From: Paludibacteraceae bacterium | GTDB lineage: Bacteria; Bacteroidota; Bacteroidia; Bacteroidales; Paludibacteraceae | DNA: 64,000 nt | Direction: 5' to 3' | Assembly (NCBI GenBank): GCA_024405875.1 | Contig: JAKSOA010000003.1 | Span: 58,118-122,117, forward strand | Shown here: piece by piece, positions 35,381-44,773 of the stretch | Layout: the number at the start of each line of letters is the position of its first letter | Numbering within the stretch: the first letter of the stretch is position 1 | Notes under the pieces: generated by a model | The model's input: only the letters and a program-made list of their open reading frames with translations | Database searches by the model: none | Told to the model about the DNA's origin: nothing | Made by a program: the position numbers and the translations under genes

Positions 35381-38300
35381 AGAAACTTTTAATAGTATTA
35401 TCAATAGTTATAGCCTCTTTGGTGGCTGTGGTGTTGCTTGCGTTAGGTGCGGTGCAGTTAGCCCTTAAACCTGATAATGGAAACAGACTGCTTGACAAGT
35501 ATCTGCCACAGTTCCTGAATGCACACGCTCAATATGACTCACTTGACCTAAACATATTCACCACTTGGCCATACGTGCAGTTGAGGCTTGACGGAGTGCT
35601 TGTCAAGACTCTTGCGTTTGAAGAGCCTGACACACTGCTTGCCGTAAAGTCACTTGGAGCAATGGTTAATGCGGGGGAGTTCCTTACAAGTGGTGAGATA
35701 AAGGTGAGTTATGTGAATATTGATAATCCTTATATCAAGGCTCAAAAAAAAGATAGTATATATAGTTGGGATGTAATAGAGCCGTCAGAAGAGGTGGATA
35801 CTACCGCAACAGAGATGCCTGTTATAGTGGCAGACCTGCTAAGTATAAATAACGCCCGTGTTGTGTTCAGAGATATGGACTCACACTTTATGGCTGAGAT
35901 TGACTCTCTTGACTTGAAAGCCGATGACACAGAGATTCTTCCTACTCTTATGAAGTGTTACGCTGAGGCAGGTATCTCATCTCTCTTTTACAATGACTCT
36001 GTGGCAAACCGCAGATGCAGTGTAAATGATTTCTCACTCAAGTTAAACGCTTTCCGTGATGACAAGGTGACAGATCTTCTGCTATTTAACGCTAAGTCTG
36101 ATGACATTTGCTTGAAAGACAGTATGTTCAATGTAGAACGCACCTCTCTTGATATGTTTGTGCGTGCAACGGCGGACTCTCTCTATGAGAAGTTCATTGT
36201 TGATACATTGGGTGTGAGGGTTGATGAGACCACTCTCACGCTGAACGGCGGCGTTACGCCTGATTTTGGAGACACGCTTGCTATCGGGGTTGATAATTTT
36301 AATCTGATGTTCAACTGCCCTTCAATATGGAGACTTAGAACATTCGCCCCGTCACAGATTGCCAAGCATATAAACAAGTTGGTGTTTGATGGTGCCGTTA
36401 ATCTTAAGGCTAACGCCAACGGACTCTATAAGGGTGACAATTTGCCTGTTGTCAAGGCATCTGTGAAACTTTCCAATATAAACGGTGGCGTAAAGGCATA
36501 TACACAGCGCATAAAACGCATTGACCTTGACGCTGAAGGGTGTTATAATCAGAAGAACAAAAACGCAACTTACATTAACATAAACAGGCTCTATGCTGAG
36601 GCGGTGAAGAACTCCGTAGATGTAAAGGGTTGGGCTGGATATAAAAATGGCAGGGAGTATGTTGACGCTGACCTCAAGGCTGCTCTCAACCTTAAGGTGA
36701 TTAATGAACTCTATAAGTTTGATGAGAAGCAGCGAATGGCGGGAACCATTAACGCCAATATTAACGGCAGATGTTTCCTTGATGACCTCAAGAAGATGAA
36801 CCTCTATCAGATTTTCACAACCACTGAGATAAAAGGAGATAAAATAGGTGTCCTTATCCCTTCTCAGAAGTTAGGGGTATATACTGATTCTCTAAGAATT
36901 GCTCTTAATACCAACACCTACAGCAGAAGTAATGCTATGAGGAAGGTCAGACAGACCATAACCTCTGACTCTCTAAAGACTATGGCACAAAGTTTGAAGA
37001 GAAAGGAATCATCTCACACTCTTGCAAGCAAGAGCAAGACAGTGCGCTATGCCGCTGATGACAGTGTTCTTGTTAACCTGAGGGTTGGATTCTCATCACT
37101 GAAGATGTGGTATAAGCGCAGGGTTAAGGCGGAGTCTGACAGGTTCTTTGTATCAGTAATGGCAGATGACATAGAGCCAGGCAAGGTGCCAAGATTCTCC
37201 ACGATGGCTGGTTTTGGAGGACTTGACATAACCGTAGATGACACACTCAAATTCCACGCCAAGCGTATGTCAGGTTCAGTGAGCGTTGCCAAGAACGCAT
37301 TGAGACCAAATGTGCCTACAACGTCACTCCGTTTTGCGTTTGATTCCATAACCACGTGTGCCGGCACTGTATGCACGTTGCTTGACAGCACTCGCATAAA
37401 ACTTGCCACCACACCACGGGTGAGAATGGCTCGCCGCAGAGGAAAGGCACGTGTTCAGGAGGAGAAGATTGTTGACCTGCGTGAGTTAGTTACCCTTTTT
37501 GACACACTCTCCAAGAGTGATGACCCATCAGAACTATTTATGAAGCGTTTCTCTAATGAGGGTACAGTCTATGTAAAGAGACTGAAACTTAAGGACGCTG
37601 ATTTCCCGCTTCGCACAAGCGTTAGCCGTCTTGACCTTGAGGTTAATGATGACACCATTCATTTGAACAGCATAAAACCTCGTTTGGGACGCAGTGCTGT
37701 TACAATTAAGGGTGAGGTTACAAACTGGCGTCGCTATCTGCTCAGGAACAAGACCTTGAAGGCTGACTTTACTCTGACCTCAAAGCGTATTGACCTTAAC
37801 CAGATTATGAAGGCGTTCTATGTTTACAACCAAAACGCTGAGGCAAGGTCAGCCAATGTTGATTCCATATCGGCTAATATTGACAGAAACGCCACCTCTT
37901 TGGCATCGGAGGGTGATGATACAGAACTTGAGTCAGACTCAACGGCAATCACAAACCTCATAGTGCTTCCTAAGAATTGGGATTTCAGATTCAGAGCGAA
38001 CATTGACACTCTCAAGTTCTCAAAGATAAACCTTGCCGATTTTGCAGGTAAGATAAGGCTCAAGAACAGCCGTCTGCGTATCAAAGAACTCTCAACATCA
38101 ACTGAGGTGGGGCGTGCCGATATGAATGTTATGTATGAATGTTCCGTACCTGATTCCGCAAAGGCTACTGTGGCTATTGATATGGACAGCATTCAGATTG
38201 GTGACCTTATCACATATCTGCCCGAACTTGACTCTATTATGCCAATGCTACGCTCATTCTCAGGCGGCGTTGAATGTAATGCCTCCGCAGAGTGTACTCT

Positions 38301-38787
38301 TGACTCTCTTTGCAACATTAATCTGCCGTCAGTCAATGCCGCGCTTAGGCTCAAGGGCGATGACCTTGTGCTACTTGACGGTGAGACATTCACTCAGATA
38401 GCCAAACTTCTTATGTTCAACAAGAAGACGGAGAATAAGATAGACAGTGTTACCGCTGAGGTGGTGGTACAGAATAATGAGGTGCTGATATATCCGTTTA
38501 TGGTGGGTATGGATAAGTACCGTTTAGGTGTTGGTGGCACGCAGAATCTGGATATGAGTTTCAACTACCACATAGTGGTGCTTAAGCCGGCAATACTCAG
38601 TGCAGTGGGACTTGACCTATACGGAAAAGACTTTGACCATCTGAAGTTCCGTCTCACCTCACCTAAATTCAAAGGTTTTGATGTGGCTATAGCAAGCGGA
38701 GGCACACTTGTCAAGACATCAAAGGTTGATGTGCGTCAGATGATGTATGACGCAATGCTGAATGCAATTATTAAAGAAGAGGAATAG
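35377..38787 (+). CDS. AsmA-family envelope protein
   Basis: A 1,136-residue protein with one N-terminal membrane anchor (~1-27, IVIASLVAVVLLALGAVQLAL) and a long beta-rich periplasmic body. It ends in an AsmA_2-type C-terminal region (~930-1110: LSTSTEVGRADMNVMYE..., LVLLDGETFTQIAKLLMF). AsmA-like proteins of the bridge/VPS13-like group are implicated in phospholipid transport to the outer membrane. The start overlaps the U32 stop by 4 bp. It is convergent with the glycosyltransferase gene 7 bp away, with no visible terminator. Confidence 0.85.
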   Translation: MKKLLIVLSIVIASLVAVVLLALGAVQLALKPDNGNRLLDKYLPQFLNAHAQYDSLDLNIFTTWPYVQLRLDGVLVKTLAFEEPDTLLAVKSLGAMVNAGEFLTSGEIKVSYVNIDNPYIKAQKKDSIYSWDVIEPSEEVDTTATEMPVIVADLLSINNARVVFRDMDSHFMAEIDSLDLKADDTEILPTLMKCYAEAGISSLFYNDSVANRRCSVNDFSLKLNAFRDDKVTDLLLFNAKSDDICLKDSMFNVERTSLDMFVRATADSLYEKFIVDTLGVRVDETTLTLNGGVTPDFGDTLAIGVDNFNLMFNCPSIWRLRTFAPSQIAKHINKLVFDGAVNLKANANGLYKGDNLPVVKASVKLSNINGGVKAYTQRIKRIDLDAEGCYNQKNKNATYININRLYAEAVKNSVDVKGWAGYKNGREYVDADLKAALNLKVINELYKFDEKQRMAGTINANINGRCFLDDLKKMNLYQIFTTTEIKGDKIGVLIPSQKLGVYTDSLRIALNTNTYSRSNAMRKVRQTITSDSLKTMAQSLKRKESSHTLASKSKTVRYAADDSVLVNLRVGFSSLKMWYKRRVKAESDRFFVSVMADDIEPGKVPRFSTMAGFGGLDITVDDTLKFHAKRMSGSVSVAKNALRPNVPTTSLRFAFDSITTCAGTVCTLLDSTRIKLATTPRVRMARRRGKARVQEEKIVDLRELVTLFDTLSKSDDPSELFMKRFSNEGTVYVKRLKLKDADFPLRTSVSRLDLEVNDDTIHLNSIKPRLGRSAVTIKGEVTNWRRYLLRNKTLKADFTLTSKRIDLNQIMKAFYVYNQNAEARSANVDSISANIDRNATSLASEGDDTELESDSTAITNLIVLPKNWDFRFRANIDTLKFSKINLADFAGKIRLKNSRLRIKELSTSTEVGRADMNVMYECSVPDSAKATVAIDMDSIQIGDLITYLPELDSIMPMLRSFSGGVECNASAECTLDSLCNINLPSVNAALRLKGDDLVLLDGETFTQIAKLLMFNKKTENKIDSVTAEVVVQNNEVLIYPFMVGMDKYRLGVGGTQNLDMSFNYHIVVLKPAILSAVGLDLYGKDFDHLKFRLTSPKFKGFDVAIASGGTLVKTSKVDVRQMMYDAMLNAIIKEEE

Positions 38788-38794
38788 TAGGGAA

Positions 38795-39673
38795 TCAAAC
38801 TGCGTTTCTCATCAGAAAGCAGATATATCCTAATTTGTAAAGGTTCAAAAGTGGAAGGCTCGGTTTATGTGACAGGCAGAGCCTTCTCTTTATTTTCGCC
38901 CTGTTTTTATTAAAAATGTCAGCGGCAATAGCGTCCAGTTTTAAGGAATGAATAATACTGTACGCATTCCAAAGGCGGAAGTTCTTTCTCATTATATCAT
39001 CACTGATTATTGATTTTATAAGAGGCAGGGACTCACACGCAAGCTCATTTTTGGCAATAAACTCCTTATTAGTATTTAAATGCCTGTGTATCAATGAGTT
39101 GCTAATGAATGTTATTTGAGCGTATCCACGTATTCCTATTGCTAACAAAGTATCTTCGTGTCCATATCTTATAATTTTCTCGTTGAATTGGCATTTGTCA
39201 AAGATACTCTTATCAATTAGAAAATTAAATGTTGTAAGAGTTCCGTTTGTGTGGTGCTTGACTTCAATATTTTTGTTATAAATGTAGTTAAGCGCATATT
39301 CTTGTGACACATAATATGGATATGGCGCAATGCCGCCGCTACAGCAGATTCCAGGCTTTAGAGTATCAATGTAGTTCTGAAGGTACCTGTCAGAGCAAAC
39401 CTCAGCGTCACAATCAATAAAGAGCAGATATTGGCGTAAAGCCTTTGAGGCAAGGAAATTTCTTATTTTACTTCTACCCTGATTTTCAGAAAATCTGAAA
39501 AACCTCACGTATGGTAACCTGCTAATCTCATCTATCTCACTCCTGCACTCACAAGAGGCGTCATCTGCCACTATTATCTCACAATCCTTCCCCGATGCCA
39601 CAACTTGAGAGTGCAGAGCCTTAATCAAAGCCCTGCTGTCAAAATTGTATATAGGTATCAGTATTGAAATCAT
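38795..39673 (-). CDS. Family 2 glycosyltransferase
   Basis: A 292-residue GT-A enzyme starting ISILIPIYNF with ADDAS (36-40). The metal-binding D-x-D is DCD at 87-89 and the acceptor/catalytic segment is RYGHEDTLLAIGI (~167-179). The basic C-terminus (KIKRRLCLSHK) may touch the membrane. Sugar and acceptor are not predictable. It begins 5 bp after the polA stop and is probably cotranscribed. This is not a polysaccharide gene cluster. Confidence 0.85.
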   Translation of the reverse strand: MISILIPIYNFDSRALIKALHSQVVASGKDCEIIVADDASCECRSEIDEISRLPYVRFFRFSENQGRSKIRNFLASKALRQYLLFIDCDAEVCSDRYLQNYIDTLKPGICCSGGIAPYPYYVSQEYALNYIYNKNIEVKHHTNGTLTTFNFLIDKSIFDKCQFNEKIIRYGHEDTLLAIGIRGYAQITFISNSLIHRHLNTNKEFIAKNELACESLPLIKSIISDDIMRKNFRLWNAYSIIHSLKLDAIAADIFNKNRAKIKRRLCLSHKPSLPLLNLYKLGYICFLMRNAV

Positions 39674-39678
39674 AGTTA

Positions 39679-42342
39679 CTAATGTGCTTCAACCCAATTG
39701 GAGCCTATTCCGCAGTCAGCAATCAGCGGCACTTTTAATGAAGCCACACCCTGCATAGCCTCAACCACCACTCTCTTCAAGGTCTCAAGTTCATCTGGGA
39801 AGACGCTGAAATTAAGTTCATCGTGGACTTGCAGAATCATCTTTGATTTAAGTCCCAACCGCTCACATTCATTATAGACACGTATCATTGCAATCTTCAT
39901 AAGGTCTGCCGCACTGCCCTGTATAGGAGCGTTAATGGCGTTGCGCTCTGCAAATCCACGCACTATGCTGTTTGATGAGTTTATGTCAGAGAGGTAACGC
40001 TTACGTCCGAATATTGTCTCAACATATCCGTTCTCTTTTGCTTTGGCTATGCTCTCATCCATAAACGCTCTGACCTCAGGGTATGTGGCAAAGTATCCGT
40101 CTATAAGTTCCTTAGCCTCCTGACGGCTGATGTCAAGCCTCTGTGACAGTCCGAAGGCTGATATTCCGTAGATAATCCCAAAGTTAGCCGTCTTTGCACG
40201 ACGTCGCATCTCAGGGGTCACCTCTCCAAGCGCTACCTTGTATATTTTGGCGGCGGTGGCGGCGTGTATGTCCTGACCGCTGTTGAACGCCTCTATCATA
40301 TTGTTGTCACCGCTAAGGTGAGCCATAAGCCGCAGTTCAATCTGAGAGTAGTCAGCGGAGAAGAACAGGCATCCGTCATCGGGTATGAAAACCTTGCGAA
40401 TCTCACGCCCCTGAGCCTCACGCACAGGTATGTTCTGCAAATTAGGATTGCTTGATGACAATCTTCCCGTTGCCGTAACAGCCTGATTGAATGAAGTGTG
40501 AATGCGTCCTGTCTTAGGATTCACAAGTTTCGGCAGTGCGTCAATGTATGTGCTTAGCAGTTTCTTTACACCACGATACTCTAAAATTTTTGAAATTACG
40601 GGGTGTTTGCCCTTGTAGCCCTCCAGTACCTCCTCACTTGTGACATATTGACCGCCCTTTGTCTTCTTCGCCTTTTCCGCAATATGCAACTTTTCAAACA
40701 GAGCCTCGCCAATCTGCTTAGGGGAGTTTACATTGAACTCAAAGCCGGCACACTCCTGAATCTCACGCTCAAGTCTCTCCAGAGTCTCAGTCATACTAAC
40801 CGATGACGCTCTTAAAGCGTCAGAATCAATACGCACACCGTTGCTCTCCATTTTAGAGAGCACACTCACAAGCGGCATCTCAATGTCAAGGAAAAGTTTG
40901 TCCTGCCCCTCCTCTTTGAGAGCCTTTAGCAGCGGCTCTTTAAGTGTGAACGCAAGTTCCTCTTTTGAGACCTCACGCCCTATGTATATGTCGGCAAGAT
41001 AGTCTGTGGTATGGCTCAGTTCAGGTTGCAGAACATAGTGGGCAAGCATAATGTCAAACATCTTACCCTTTACCCCGATACCAACTTGAGAGAGCATCTC
41101 AATGTCATATTTCAGATTATGCCCAATCTTCTCTATCTCAGGGTTCTCTAATATCTTCTTTGCCTGTGCTATGCCCTCTTCATCAAGTTTTATAACAGAA
41201 TGATTGCCACTGCCATAACAAATCCCAATAGATTCAGGCTTGCACTCAAAAGGATTTGAATCAAGCGGATATAGAGCAAAAGCCACAGATTTTGTTAAAG
41301 GAGAAATTTCTCCTTTCTCCTTTCTCCTTTCTCCTTTATTCTCTTCTTCCCCTGGGAACAGCGCTGCAAGCATATCAAGTTGCACGCTCTTCCCGTCTCC
41401 GCTAACAGGTCCCTGTTTCTTTACAGGAATTGCTGAGGCTCCGCCTACGGCTCTCTCTTTTTTGCCGGAACTGAGCGGACCACTCAGGTGTTTTTCAAGC
41501 AACTGCCTGAACTCAAGGTCAGCAAACAGCGTTCGCAGTTTGTCATCGTCAGCAGGCGCCACTTTAAGTTCATCCTCATTAAACTCAAGCGGAACATCAG
41601 TGCGTATGGTGGCAAGGAATTTTGAGAATTTTATATTCTCAACATTGCTCTCAATCTTGGTTTTGAGAGCCCCTTTAAGTTGGTCAGTGCTCGCAAGCAG
41701 GTTTTCAATGCTTCCAAAGTCATTAAGCAGTTTTACGGCGGTCTTCTCTCCAACGCCGGGACATCCGGGTATGTTATCACTGCTGTCGCCCATAAGACCC
41801 AGCAGGTCAATGACTTGCTCCTTACTCTGTATGCCGTACTTAGCGGTAACCTCTTTCTCTCCCATAACTTCATAGCCGCCGCTATGGCGAGGGCGGTACA
41901 TATATATGTTTCCACCCACAAGTTGACCGTAGTCCTTATCAGGTGTCACCATATAGGTCTCAAAACCTCTGCTCTCAGCAATCTTTGACAGTGTGCCAAT
42001 TACATCATCAGCCTCAAACCCATCCTTTATGAAAACAGGTATGTTATATGCCGCAACTATATTCTTTATTATAGGCACCGCCTTGCGTATGTCCTCAGGC
42101 GTAGCCTCACGCTGTGCTTTGTATTGCTCAAACGCCTCGTGGCGGAATGTGGGACCGTGCGGGTCAAACGCAACGGCAAGGTGAGTTGGTCTCTCCTTTT
42201 TTACTATCTCTTCAAGAGTGTTTACAAAACCATAGATAGCACTTGTATTAAGACCCTTTGAGTTTATTCGCGGGGTCTTGATAAAAGCGTAGTAACTCCT
42301 GTAAATCAGGGCGTAAGCGTCTATGAGGAATAATTTTTTCAT
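39679..42342 (-). CDS. polA: DNA polymerase I with degenerate 3'-5' exonuclease domain
   Basis: An 887-residue family A polymerase. The 5'-nuclease domain (~1-290; GFEADDVIGT, GLMGDSSDNIPG) and the polymerase domain are intact (DYSQIELRLMAHLSGD; RRRAKTANFGIIYG; LQVHDELNFSV). The central proofreading domain is reduced. Where Exo I D-x-E should stand (~352-366) the frame reads VAFALYPLDSNPFE. Exo II-like GHNLKYDIEML survives, but no YAxEDAD-type Exo III follows. Proofreading is probably lost. The linker (~334-347) is encoded by a (TTTCTCC)4 repeat. Repair and Okazaki processing should be unaffected. Confidence 0.93.
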   Translation of the reverse strand: MKKLFLIDAYALIYRSYYAFIKTPRINSKGLNTSAIYGFVNTLEEIVKKERPTHLAVAFDPHGPTFRHEAFEQYKAQREATPEDIRKAVPIIKNIVAAYNIPVFIKDGFEADDVIGTLSKIAESRGFETYMVTPDKDYGQLVGGNIYMYRPRHSGGYEVMGEKEVTAKYGIQSKEQVIDLLGLMGDSSDNIPGCPGVGEKTAVKLLNDFGSIENLLASTDQLKGALKTKIESNVENIKFSKFLATIRTDVPLEFNEDELKVAPADDDKLRTLFADLEFRQLLEKHLSGPLSSGKKERAVGGASAIPVKKQGPVSGDGKSVQLDMLAALFPGEEENKGERRKEKGEISPLTKSVAFALYPLDSNPFECKPESIGICYGSGNHSVIKLDEEGIAQAKKILENPEIEKIGHNLKYDIEMLSQVGIGVKGKMFDIMLAHYVLQPELSHTTDYLADIYIGREVSKEELAFTLKEPLLKALKEEGQDKLFLDIEMPLVSVLSKMESNGVRIDSDALRASSVSMTETLERLEREIQECAGFEFNVNSPKQIGEALFEKLHIAEKAKKTKGGQYVTSEEVLEGYKGKHPVISKILEYRGVKKLLSTYIDALPKLVNPKTGRIHTSFNQAVTATGRLSSSNPNLQNIPVREAQGREIRKVFIPDDGCLFFSADYSQIELRLMAHLSGDNNMIEAFNSGQDIHAATAAKIYKVALGEVTPEMRRRAKTANFGIIYGISAFGLSQRLDISRQEAKELIDGYFATYPEVRAFMDESIAKAKENGYVETIFGRKRYLSDINSSNSIVRGFAERNAINAPIQGSAADLMKIAMIRVYNECERLGLKSKMILQVHDELNFSVFPDELETLKRVVVEAMQGVASLKVPLIADCGIGSNWVEAH
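41307..41334. repeat. (TTTCTCC)4 heptamer repeat inside polA
   Basis: Four perfect tandem heptamers, flanked on the left by the palindrome AAAGGAGAAATTTCTCCTTT (41297-41316). On the coding strand they encode the charged linker around KGERRKEKGE. The same family occurs before nadB (13577-13604). Confidence 0.88.
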
Positions 42343-42372
42343 AGGTACTTGATAAATTAGAAAGCACTCTTA

Positions 42373-42428
42373 TGGAGCAACTTTAGTTGCGACTAAGCCC
42401 CCTCAAGGAGGGGGTTTGGGGGTGGGTA
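42373..42428 (+). repeat. Dispersed GCGACTAAGCC...GGAGGGGG repeat, copy 1
   Basis: The element reads GGAGC...GCGACTAAGCC-CCCTCAAGGAGGGGG-TTTGGGGGTGGG. A diverged copy in reverse orientation lies at 52238-52290. The CCCCCTC-AA-GGAGGGGG part is a hairpin. Confidence 0.7.
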
Positions 42429-42438
42429 TAATATTATA

Positions 42439-42501
42439 TTAGGATTTGATACATCAAATCCTAATACTGATTGGAGCAAGTTAAAACTTGCTCCAATCAG
42501 T
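42439..42501. terminator. Two tandem perfect hairpins at the end of the CoA-transferase gene
   Basis: Hairpin 1: TTAGGATTTGAT/ATCAAATCCTAA (12-bp arms, 42439-42464). Hairpin 2: 17-bp perfect arms, 42466-42482 and 42485-42501. The right arm of hairpin 2 is the last codons and stop of the CoA-transferase gene. No clear U-tract follows on the minus strand. Confidence 0.65.
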
Positions 42502-43974
42502 GTTTCTCATATCACCACTTGCCATAAATTCACGGTGCATACCAAAGCAGGCTGCAAGGTTATGAGGTGTCTGACCTTTAGACGCAATGTTCAGGTACTC
42601 CTTAAGCATTGGCTTATAGATTGGGTCAACGCAGTTCTCAATAATGAGTTGCGCTCTCTGACGTGGAGACTTGCCACGCAGGTCTGCAATTCCGTACTCT
42701 GTTATAAGAACCTTAACTGAGTGCTCGCTCTGGTCAAGGTGGGAGACCATAGGAACAATTGAACTAATCATACCGTCTTTTGCGGTGGCGGGAGTGGTGA
42801 ATATGGATATGTAGGCGTTACGTGTGAAGTCACAACTGCCGCCAATACCGTTCATCATCTTTGTACCTGTTACGTGGGTAGAGTTCACGTTGCCGTAAAT
42901 ATCAGCCTCACGTGCGGTGTTGATAGTGATAAGTCCCATACGACGTACCAGACCTGGGTTGTTTGAAATCTCCTGCGGACGTAGCAGAATCTTGCTATGG
43001 AAGAAATCCATATTGTCATAAATCTCTTGAAGCACAGGGTCTGTGACTGTCATTGAGCAACCGCTTGCAAAATCAATCCTGCCCTTTTTCATAAGGTCAA
43101 TCACGGCATCTTGAATAACCTCAGTGTACATTTTGAATGTAGGAATGTGAGGGTTGTTGCCAAGTTCATCCATAACCGCGTTTGCAATGTTACCTACACC
43201 TGATTGTATTGGTAAGAAAGATGATGGTATTCTGCCAGCCTTGATTTCCGCCGTAAGGAACTCTGACACATTCTTGCCGATGCGGCTCGTAATCTCATCA
43301 GGAGCGGTGAATCCGCCAACCTCATCCTTGCGGTTTGTCTCAACAACCGCTACAATCTTCTTCGGGTCAACCTTAAGAATCTCTGAGCCGGCACGGTCTG
43401 CTGGCGCGTAGATAGGAATTTCGTGACGTGCAGGCGGGTCAAGCGGCTCATAGATATCGTGCATACCTCTGAGTCTCTTGGAGTGACGCGCGTTCAGTTC
43501 AATAATTATTTTGTCTGCAAGGCGTGCGAACGTAGGAGTGTTTCCCACACCTGATGTAAGAACTATCTCACCACTGTCAGTAAGGTCACAAGCCTCAATA
43601 ATGGCGAATGTAGGCTTTGGAAGGAACCCGTAACGCAGTTCCTGTGCAAGCATACTAAGGTGTGCGTCATAGTAGTTGACACCCTCAGGGTCATTAATGT
43701 AGGCGCGTAAATCCTTGTTGGACTGGTAAGGTGTTCTGAAAGACATAGCCTTAGCCTTAGCCAACGCACCGTCACAACTTGCTCCGGTAGAGGCACCTGT
43801 ATAGACACCAATTTTAAACTCACGACCCTCTGCGTGTTCCTTCTCAGCGATGGCTGCAAGGGCAAGGGTAACCTCCTTTGGTGCGCCTGCAGGTGTGAAT
43901 CCACTCATACCTACAACATCACCGTTCTTAATTAATGAGGCGGCTTCTGCGGCCGTCATAAATTTGTAACTCAT
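42481..43974 (-). CDS. Acetyl-CoA hydrolase/transferase (succinate CoA-transferase type)
   Basis: A 497-residue family I CoA-transferase of the Ach1/Cat1 group. The active-site glutamate is E285 in MYTEVIQDA. Glycine-rich CoA/oxyanion segments are IQSGVGNIANAV and GTKMMNGIGGSCDFTRNA. In succinate-producing Bacteroidota such enzymes exchange CoA between succinate and acetate or propionate; the exact pair is inference. It lies 22 bp after cdaA on the same strand. Confidence 0.9.
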   Translation of the reverse strand: MSYKFMTAAEAASLIKNGDVVGMSGFTPAGAPKEVTLALAAIAEKEHAEGREFKIGVYTGASTGASCDGALAKAKAMSFRTPYQSNKDLRAYINDPEGVNYYDAHLSMLAQELRYGFLPKPTFAIIEACDLTDSGEIVLTSGVGNTPTFARLADKIIIELNARHSKRLRGMHDIYEPLDPPARHEIPIYAPADRAGSEILKVDPKKIVAVVETNRKDEVGGFTAPDEITSRIGKNVSEFLTAEIKAGRIPSSFLPIQSGVGNIANAVMDELGNNPHIPTFKMYTEVIQDAVIDLMKKGRIDFASGCSMTVTDPVLQEIYDNMDFFHSKILLRPQEISNNPGLVRRMGLITINTAREADIYGNVNSTHVTGTKMMNGIGGSCDFTRNAYISIFTTPATAKDGMISSIVPMVSHLDQSEHSVKVLITEYGIADLRGKSPRQRAQLIIENCVDPIYKPMLKEYLNIASKGQTPHNLAACFGMHREFMASGDMRNTDWSKF

Positions 43975-43996
43975 CTTTTTGTTTAAATTGAAAATG

Positions 43997-44770
43997 TTAT
44001 TTTTTATTCATTAGAATCTCTCGTAAAACCTTTTCGTTCACCTTCTCAATCTCTCCGTTTCTTGCAACTGATATATGCCCGGTCTCCTCTGATACAATTA
44101 TGGATATGGCGTCTGTCTTCTCTGATATGCCGAGAGCCGCTCTATGCCTAAGTCCATAGTGCTTTGGAATGTTGAGGTTGTGTGATACAGGTAGAATGCA
44201 ACCTGCTGATACAATCTTGCTGTTGTGTATTATCAACGCTCCATCGTGGAGAGGGGTGTTCTTGAAAAATATGTTCTCAATAAGGCGGGCGCTCACACGT
44301 GCGTCAATCATCTCGCCTGTCTCAGAGTAACGTGAGAGGTCTGCGTCTTGTTGCATAATTATGAGCAATCCGGTCTTTGTGGTGGCACAGTTCTCAACGG
44401 CGGTTGTAATTTCATTGACATCAGCCTCATTTTCTGTGTTGTCACGCTTGAAAAGGCTTTTCATATAACTTACCAGACCGTGTGATGATGAACTTCTGCC
44501 AAATGATGAGAGGAATCTTTTTATCTCATCTTGGAATATTACAACAATTATTATGGCGCCGGTACTCATAATGGTATCCATAATAGTGCCGAGCAATCCC
44601 ATTCCAAGACCGTGCTTGACAATGAGCCATATTACTATGAAACCAAAAATAGATATGAATATGTTCATTGACTGGGTGCCCTTGAACAACTTGTAGAGTT
44701 GGAACAACAGAATGGCAACCAGAAGAATATCAAAGAAATCCTTTAAATGAAATGTAAGGAATGAAAACAT
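43997..44770 (-). CDS. cdaA: Diadenylate cyclase CdaA (c-di-AMP synthase)
   Basis: A 257-residue membrane enzyme making c-di-AMP from two ATP. Three N-terminal hydrophobic helices (~12-30, 37-53, 66-80) precede the DAC domain with its DGA (176-178) and RHR (208-210) active-site motifs. It sits 3 bp behind folP, which is therefore in the same operon. The usual CdaA regulators of Firmicutes (CdaR, GlmM) are absent here. Confidence 0.94.
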   Translation of the reverse strand: MFSFLTFHLKDFFDILLVAILLFQLYKLFKGTQSMNIFISIFGFIVIWLIVKHGLGMGLLGTIMDTIMSTGAIIIVVIFQDEIKRFLSSFGRSSSSHGLVSYMKSLFKRDNTENEADVNEITTAVENCATTKTGLLIIMQQDADLSRYSETGEMIDARVSARLIENIFFKNTPLHDGALIIHNSKIVSAGCILPVSHNLNIPKHYGLRHRAALGISEKTDAISIIVSEETGHISVARNGEIEKVNEKVLREILMNKK

Positions 44771-44773
44771 ACT

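Noticed and set aside
41240-41875. Open frame of 211 codons on the + strand inside polA
   Set aside because: It lies fully antisense to the intact polA frame, has a low-complexity Ser/Leu composition and no start context; treated as a shadow.
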